30,786 nt of DNA, from assembly GCA_963169475.1 (NCBI GenBank), contig CAUJFT010000121.1:1-30786 (forward strand), read 5' to 3'. This stretch comes from Bacteroidota bacterium. Lineage in GTDB: Bacteria > Bacteroidota > Bacteroidia > J057. Below, one piece after another: positions 26,411 to 30,786 of the stretch. Both the position numbers and the translations under genes were made by a program. The notes below the pieces were generated by a model. That model did no database searches, was not told the DNA's origin, and saw nothing but the letters and a program-made list of their open reading frames with translations. Within the stretch, counting starts at the first letter, position 1. Each line of letters opens with the position of its first letter.

Positions 26411-26418
26411 AAAACATT

Positions 26419-26463
26419 GCCCTTACGCCTTCGTCGGCAGAATATTAGCGAAGGCGTAAGGGC
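26419..26463. terminator. Strong hairpin between convergent genes
   Basis: A 15-base perfect GC-rich stem (26419-26433 with 26449-26463) has a 15-base loop. On the minus strand it is followed by AATG and six T, so it should terminate the aminotransferase transcript. On the plus strand there is no T run. The adjacent palindrome CCTAAGCGTTAGG (26466-26478) overlaps the aminotransferase stop. Confidence 0.8.
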
Positions 26464-26474
26464 GTGCCTAAGCG

Positions 26475-27719
26475 TTAGGAATTATATTCCAGAAAGACCT
26501 TTTCTATGATATTACAGCAATCAAGCATCTGGGCTTTTGTCATCACAAGCGGCGGAGCAAAACGGATAATGTTCCCGTGAGTGGGTTTGGCAAGGAGTCC
26601 ATTTTCGGCAAACTGCATACAGAGATTCCAAGCCATACTTCCCTCTTCTGAATCATTGACCACGACAGCGTTAAGTAATCCTCTACCCCTAACATGAACA
26701 ATCAAATCGGGTCTTTTTTCCCGAACCTCAAGCATTCTATTCCTGAAAAGTTCGCCTAAGTTTATCGCGTTTTCGGCAAGGTTTTCCTCCTTAATTACTT
26801 CAAGTGCAGCAACTGCAACCGCGCAAGAGAGCGGGTTTCCACCGTAAGTAGAGCCATGTTGTCCAGGTTTAATCACAAGCATCACCTCATCATCTGCAAG
26901 CACCGCAGAAACTGGTAGCACTCCGCCGGAAAGAGCTTTACCCAAGATAAGCACATCGGGCTTTACGTTTTCATAATCAGAAGCGAGGAGTTTTCCGGTT
27001 CGGGCGATTCCCGTTTGTACTTCATCTATCATTAGGAGTACATTATGTTTCTTACAAAGTGTCTCCACCGCTTTAAGATAACCATCGGGAGGCAATACTA
27101 CCCCTGCTTCTCCTTGAATCGGCTCTAACCAGACAGCACAGACCTCTGGATTAACAAGCGCACGCTCCATAACCTCCAGATTCCCATATTCTATAATCTC
27201 GAACCCGGGCAAAAAGGGACCAAAGTTTGTGGTAGAAACGGGGTCTGTAGAGGCAGAAATAATACCAAGAGTTCGCCCATGAAAATTTCCTCCCACAGCA
27301 ATTACCACCGCACGATTTGCAGGAATTCCTTTTTTCTCATAGCCCCATTTCCTTGCTAGTTTTAGGGCTGATTCATTAGCTTCTGCCCCCGAGTTCATCA
27401 TCAAGACTTTATCGTACCCAAAATATTCAGCGATGTATTTTTCGGTTTCTCCCAATTTATTATTATAGAAGGCGCGTGAAGTAAGCGTTAAGGTTTGTGC
27501 TTGTGCGATGAGGGCACCAATAATTTTAGGGTGACAATGTCCCTGATTGACTGCGCTATAAGCAGACAAAAAATCATAATAGCGTTTTCCTTCCGGGTTA
27601 AAAAGAAATACGCCCTCTCCGCGCGAAAGCACAACCGGAATCGGGTGGTAATTATGACAACCATAGCGGTCTTCTAGTCTCATTGCTTCTTCGGAGCCAA
27701 TTAAATTTGTAGTAACCAT
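26475..27719 (-). CDS. rocD: Ornithine--oxo-acid transaminase (ornithine aminotransferase)
   Basis: 414 residues, usual length. It is a PLP-dependent class III aminotransferase that converts L-ornithine and 2-oxoglutarate to glutamate-5-semialdehyde and glutamate, linking arginine and proline metabolism in the cytoplasm. Signatures seen: RYGCHNYHPIPVVLSRGEG near the N-terminus, characteristic of ornithine aminotransferase; NSGAEANE (109-116); FHGRT (146-150); the PLP-contacting IDEVQTG (Asp232); and the Schiff-base lysine Lys261 in LILGKALSGG. STYGGNP and the C-terminal RFAPPLV are also present. It is transcribed alone from a consensus promoter. Confidence 0.95.
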   Translation of the reverse strand: MVTTNLIGSEEAMRLEDRYGCHNYHPIPVVLSRGEGVFLFNPEGKRYYDFLSAYSAVNQGHCHPKIIGALIAQAQTLTLTSRAFYNNKLGETEKYIAEYFGYDKVLMMNSGAEANESALKLARKWGYEKKGIPANRAVVIAVGGNFHGRTLGIISASTDPVSTTNFGPFLPGFEIIEYGNLEVMERALVNPEVCAVWLEPIQGEAGVVLPPDGYLKAVETLCKKHNVLLMIDEVQTGIARTGKLLASDYENVKPDVLILGKALSGGVLPVSAVLADDEVMLVIKPGQHGSTYGGNPLSCAVAVAALEVIKEENLAENAINLGELFRNRMLEVREKRPDLIVHVRGRGLLNAVVVNDSEEGSMAWNLCMQFAENGLLAKPTHGNIIRFAPPLVMTKAQMLDCCNIIEKVFLEYNS

Positions 27720-27739
27720 GATGCTAAATAAATTTTTCG

Positions 27740-27770
27740 CAAAGGTACGGAAATATCAAGTTAAAAGCAA
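27740..27770 (-). promoter_or_regulatory. Promoter of the ornithine aminotransferase gene
   Basis: On the minus strand, TTG (27770-27768) and TACCTTTG (27747-27740) are separated by 20 bases, a full Bacteroidota consensus. The -7 element ends 20 bases before the ATG, so the leader is very short. Confidence 0.7.
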
Positions 27771-27967
27771 AAAGTATGACATAGCCATTAGTGATTATTT
27801 TTTAATTATTAGCTTACAACTTTACTATTATCAGCTATTTATGATTTAATAGACTTTGTTGGTGAAAACGTCAATAAAGGGGGAAGCAGGGGTAGGTATG
27901 AGGTTTTGCTCGCGCTCAATAGGACAAGGAGGGATACAAGTATTCAGAGTATTTTTCTGGTTCTATT

Positions 27968-28756
27968 TCAGTTTCCGACTCTAAAACTATCTGCGTCTCG
28001 CCATGCAGGAAATTTGCTTCGATAGTCAGTTAATCCGGGCTTATGCAGCTCTACCTCAAAAACGCCTTCTTCTGCCTCCGAATCGTGGAAGAGATAATTT
28101 CCATTAGCCTCAATAACGGCAGAACTTCCGGTATAGCATATCCCGTTTCCGTCCTCTCCTACTCTATTTACGCCAATTACAATTGCCTGATTTTCAATTG
28201 CTCTTGCTAATAATAGACTATTCCAATGTGTTATCCGTTTTTGGGGCCAGTTTGCGGTATAAATAAGAATATCGTAGGCAGCCTCCCCCGCCTCCGAAAA
28301 TTGATTACGACTCCATACCGGAAAGCGAAGGTCATAGCAAATCAAGGGTCTTATTTTCCAGCCTTTGATGCTAATATTTAGCAAAACTTCACCGGGACTG
28401 TAAACCTGGTTTTCTCCTGCTATCCGAAACAAATGCCGTTTATCGTAAAAAGCCTGAAATTTCAGTCCATTTGTAAAGATAAAACGGTTAAAGAATGCCC
28501 CGTTTTCTTCAATAATAAGGCTTCCGCATACAATACATTCATGTTTACGCGCAAACGTTTCCAACCAAAGGCAGGTTTCTCCTCCCATTTTTTCTGCCTT
28601 GGCTTCGGCACGCATGGTAAAACCGGTCGTGAACATCTCCGGTAAAATGATTAAATCAGGCTTTGTTGTTAATTGACGGCTTAGGGTTTCTATCTTTTTT
28701 CGGTTAGAATCCGGGTTTTCCCAATGTATATCTATTTGAAAAATAGCAACTTTCAT
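27968..28756 (-). CDS. yafV: Omega-amidase, YafV/Nit2-type nitrilase-superfamily amidohydrolase
   Basis: 262 residues, usual length. The nitrilase-superfamily catalytic triad is visible: Glu40 (ILPEMFTTGF), Lys106 (YDKRHLF) and Cys140 (PLICYDLRFPVWSR). The MFTTGF and CYDLRFP segments are typical of the YafV/Nit2 branch, whose members hydrolyse 2-oxoglutaramate and 2-oxosuccinamate (and 2-oxo-4-methylthiobutyrate-related amides) and act as a metabolite clean-up step for transaminations. The protein is cytoplasmic. The ornithine aminotransferase gene lies 248 bases downstream on the same strand but has its own promoter, so cotranscription is not needed; a shared amino-acid metabolism theme is only suggestive. 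Confidence 0.9.
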   Translation of the reverse strand: MKVAIFQIDIHWENPDSNRKKIETLSRQLTTKPDLIILPEMFTTGFTMRAEAKAEKMGGETCLWLETFARKHECIVCGSLIIEENGAFFNRFIFTNGLKFQAFYDKRHLFRIAGENQVYSPGEVLLNISIKGWKIRPLICYDLRFPVWSRNQFSEAGEAAYDILIYTANWPQKRITHWNSLLLARAIENQAIVIGVNRVGEDGNGICYTGSSAVIEANGNYLFHDSEAEEGVFEVELHKPGLTDYRSKFPAWRDADSFRVGN

Positions 28757-28959
28757 TATTTTTAAACTATAATTTTATCCCAAACGAACAAAAAAAATCA
28801 AGGCAACTTAAAAAGAATTTATTTCATGGACAAAGGTAAAATAATATGTAGAGAAATCCAAATGTTGAAAGTAAAAGGAATGATTTCCGGTTTTTTACAA
28901 GGAAATAACAAATCTATAAACCTTATAGTTATGTATCATAAACCTTAAAACTTTTTCTG

Positions 28960-29286
28960 ATGATATATCACATTACCTCAAAGTCTTTATGGGAATATGC
29001 ACTAAATTATCATTTCTATAAACATCCCTCCTTAAAGACAGAGGGCTTTATTCATTGTTCTACATTGATACAACTTCCCACCACCTTAAAACGACACTTT
29101 TCGGGGACAAAAGAAGTAATCGTATTAGAAATTATAGAGAAAAAAGTGTCTGAAATCCTTAAATGGGAAGCGGCAACAGATGGAGAATTATTTCCCCATA
29201 TTTATGGAAAAATCTCGGTAGGTGTGATTCAAAATCAGTTTATCTGGGCAGAAAATGCCGAAGGGGAATGGGAAAAAGTAGATTAA
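28960..29286 (+). CDS. DUF952 family protein
   Basis: 108 residues, the length of a single DUF952 domain. Seen: the N-terminal IYHITSKSLWEYA, then EGFIHCST in the middle, VLEI as a central strand and FPHIYGKISVGVI near the C-terminus. This set defines the family, which is related in fold to ADP-ribosyltransferase-like proteins; its function is not established. It is cytoplasmic, with no signal peptide. The TAA stop overlaps the stop of the convergent methyltransferase gene (shared TTAA). No consensus promoter was recognised. Confidence 0.88.
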   Translation: MIYHITSKSLWEYALNYHFYKHPSLKTEGFIHCSTLIQLPTTLKRHFSGTKEVIVLEIIEKKVSEILKWEAATDGELFPHIYGKISVGVIQNQFIWAENAEGEWEKVD

Positions 29287-30086
29287 CTTTTGCGGGCGAT
29301 TAAAGCATACGTCAAAGGGAGTTTTGTTCCGAATCGTTGAAAAACAAACCGGCTTGGAGCTATTTCTATCATGTTTGGAAAGCACTCAAAGGGAGAATAA
29401 GGATATTCCCTAAATTGTTCAATTACCAACCCTTCCGATAGTAAAGCTGAAACGACCTCCGAAAGTCCATGATTAAAACCAATACTTTGGGTAGTAATTT
29501 CTGCATTTGTGTCGGTGTAGGTACCGTTCTCTGTTTCTACAATCGGATATGAATTAAAATAGTCATATTTCAATTCTGTAAAGTCGTTATCATAAATCCA
29601 GACGAAGGGGTGAAACTCTATAAAAATCAGTTTTCCTCCGGGTTTAAGCATACGTGCGATTACCGCAGCCCATTTCTGAATATCCGGAAGCCACCCGATA
29701 GTGCCATAAGTTGTAAACACATAGTCGAATGTTTTCTCTATCTTATCGGGGACAGAATAAACATCTGTCAAGACAAAGTCAGCACTTAATCCACAATTTG
29801 TAGCAAGGGAGCGAGCAAATCCAATCGCCTTTTCTGAAAAATCTATTCCGGTAACAAGTGCGCCTAAGCGCGAAAGGCTCAAAGTATCTAAGCCAAAATG
29901 GCATTGAAGATGTAATACAGTTTTTCCGTGAACTGCATTTAGAAATTCTATCTCTATTTCTTTGAGGCTGCTTTTTCCTGCAATAAACCCGGAAACATCA
30001 TAAAATTCGGATTGAATATGTACATCTGTACGGGTTTCCCAGCAGGCTTTATTTATTTCGAGGTAGTTTGGATTAAAAATGGGCAT
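29283..30086 (-). CDS. Class I SAM-dependent methyltransferase
   Basis: 267 residues. The Rossmann-like SAM-binding motif I is VLHLQCHFGLDTLSLSRLGA (~56-75), followed by post-I GIDFSEKAI (~80-88), an acidic D-V segment (LTDVYSVPD), motif IV-like FDYVFTTYGTIGWLPD and the helix-strand MLKPGGKLIFIEFHPF. The LQCHFG variant of motif I is typical of a group of uncharacterised bacterial methyltransferases. The acceptor substrate is unknown and the neighbours do not point to one. The gene is convergent with the DUF952 gene and their stop codons overlap. Confidence 0.88.
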   Translation of the reverse strand: MPIFNPNYLEINKACWETRTDVHIQSEFYDVSGFIAGKSSLKEIEIEFLNAVHGKTVLHLQCHFGLDTLSLSRLGALVTGIDFSEKAIGFARSLATNCGLSADFVLTDVYSVPDKIEKTFDYVFTTYGTIGWLPDIQKWAAVIARMLKPGGKLIFIEFHPFVWIYDNDFTELKYDYFNSYPIVETENGTYTDTNAEITTQSIGFNHGLSEVVSALLSEGLVIEQFREYPYSPFECFPNMIEIAPSRFVFQRFGTKLPLTYALIARKS

Positions 30087-30137
30087 ATTTGTTTTTATGA
30101 AATGATTATTTTCGGGATAAATTTACGCAAAATTTGG

Positions 30138-30145
30138 TATTTTTG
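30138..30145 (+). promoter_or_regulatory. Possible -7 element for the small secreted protein gene
   Basis: TATTTTTG fits TAnnTTTG and lies 18 bases before the ATG. A TTG at the right distance is missing, so this is only a partial match. Confidence 0.35.
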
Positions 30146-30163
30146 TAAAAAAAAAATTGAACG

Positions 30164-30754
30164 ATGCGCATTCTATTTAGATATAGAAAAATGGAGATTG
30201 ATTTTTGGTTAAAAAGGCTTTTTCTATTCGCCCTTTTTGGGGTATCAATCTTGTCTGTCTTTGCGCAAAGGGGAAAAGAAGACATTCCGGATTTGTCAAT
30301 ATTTTCTGGAGACAAAGCTGGTCTAATCCGCTTGTTAGATACTTTGTCAAAGATGGATTATCGTACAAGGATTAAATATACGCGTCAAATGCGCCCTTTG
30401 AGGGGAGATTATGAAGTTGTGTTTCAGAACAAGGAATTTGCAAACAAAATTTATCAATACCACAAAAAAGTATTCAACGGAGGGGGAGTGGTGATTCAAC
30501 CCAATTTGAAAGGGCAATCCGAAATCCTATTGTGGCAGGCTTCTCGGGAGGAGCTTTCAAAATATATTCACGAAGCCGTTTACTTTCCCGGAGGCTACAG
30601 AGAGATAGCACAGGAGCTAAATCCGGAACTAATTTACTACCGCTTTAAGTACGTGAAACCGGGAAAAAACACGGGAAGTGCTTATGATATGCTGGTCTAT
30701 GTATCTGGTACATGGCGATTTTTTCCGAGGCCTTGGTCTGCAATTATAAAGTAG
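30164..30754 (+). CDS. Small secreted protein of unknown function
   Basis: 196 residues that I do not recognise. A hydrophobic signal segment (~17-34, LFLFALFGVSILSVFAQ) follows a basic N-terminus, with likely cleavage after VFA. An internal ATG at 30191 would give a shorter but still valid signal peptide. The mature part is basic, with a helical stretch (~50-110, LIRLLDTLSKMDYRTRIKY) and a C-terminal beta-like half rich in Tyr/Gly (YFPGGYREIA, YYRFKYVKPGK, MLVYVSGTWRFF). It is probably periplasmic or outer-membrane associated. No cysteines are available for lipidation or disulfides. The last 32 bases of the window after it contain nothing recognisable. Confidence 0.75.
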   Translation: MRILFRYRKMEIDFWLKRLFLFALFGVSILSVFAQRGKEDIPDLSIFSGDKAGLIRLLDTLSKMDYRTRIKYTRQMRPLRGDYEVVFQNKEFANKIYQYHKKVFNGGGVVIQPNLKGQSEILLWQASREELSKYIHEAVYFPGGYREIAQELNPELIYYRFKYVKPGKNTGSAYDMLVYVSGTWRFFPRPWSAIIK

Positions 30755-30786
30755 TACAAGTAGCGAGGACTGTGAGAATATGCCTG

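Noticed and set aside
28914..28928. CTATAA/TTATAG small hairpin before the DUF952 gene
   Set aside because: AT-only six-pair stem expected by chance in such AT-rich DNA; no supporting context.

Overview
The window looks like chromosomal DNA of a gliding or secreting Bacteroidota. Four things point there: a 1311-residue multi-PKD surface protein ending in a type-B (CHU_C-like) type IX secretion sorting domain; a short 289-residue primary sigma factor without a long region 1.1; promoters of the Bacteroidota form TTG-N19/20-TAnnTTTG (four clear examples); and gene starts with AT-rich leaders and no Shine-Dalgarno sequence. DNA is moderately AT-rich and intergenic DNA is strongly so. I cannot resolve family or genus. 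No phage, insertion sequence, CRISPR array or rRNA was seen.

Layout, left to right. (1) 1-3.6 kb, plus strand: the 3' part of a TPR/Sel1-like protein, a YbdK-type carboxylate-amine ligase and a PgeF-family protein, each followed by a hairpin terminator. (2) 3.7-7.7 kb, minus: the giant PKD adhesin-like protein. (3) 7.7-8.8 kb: a 1.1 kb AT-rich gap whose right end holds a cluster of potential RNA hairpins. (4) 8.8-10.4 kb, plus: a secreted low-complexity Gly/Tyr/Trp/Asn then Pro/Arg-rich protein. (5) 10.5-13.9 kb, minus: a GT-C-like membrane protein, the housekeeping sigma factor and a tandem universal stress protein. (6) 14.0-15.2 kb, plus: tRNA-His with an excellent promoter, then a terminator directly abutting an extended SDR gene. 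(7) 15.2-24.7 kb, minus: a secreted CBM9-like protein, two tandem LytS-type sensor histidine kinases with different sensor modules, and an ECF sigma/anti-sigma pair whose anti-sigma protein carries a TPR-like extracytoplasmic end. (8) 24.8-30.8 kb: a GMC oxidoreductase with a ferredoxin-like cysteine cluster, ornithine aminotransferase, a YafV-type omega-amidase, a DUF952 protein, a methyltransferase and a small secreted protein of unknown function.

Most genes are single transcription units in ordinary housekeeping arrangement. Two tight operons are visible: the two kinases (6 bases apart) and the ECF sigma/anti-sigma pair (8-base overlap). Together they form an 7.5 kb co-directional block devoted to envelope sensing, but no response regulator is present to receive phosphate from the kinases. 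I did not find a clearly new multi-gene system. The best leads are this orphan sensing block, the structured leader at 8.5-8.7 kb, the low-complexity secreted protein behind it, and the terminator/gene junction after tRNA-His.
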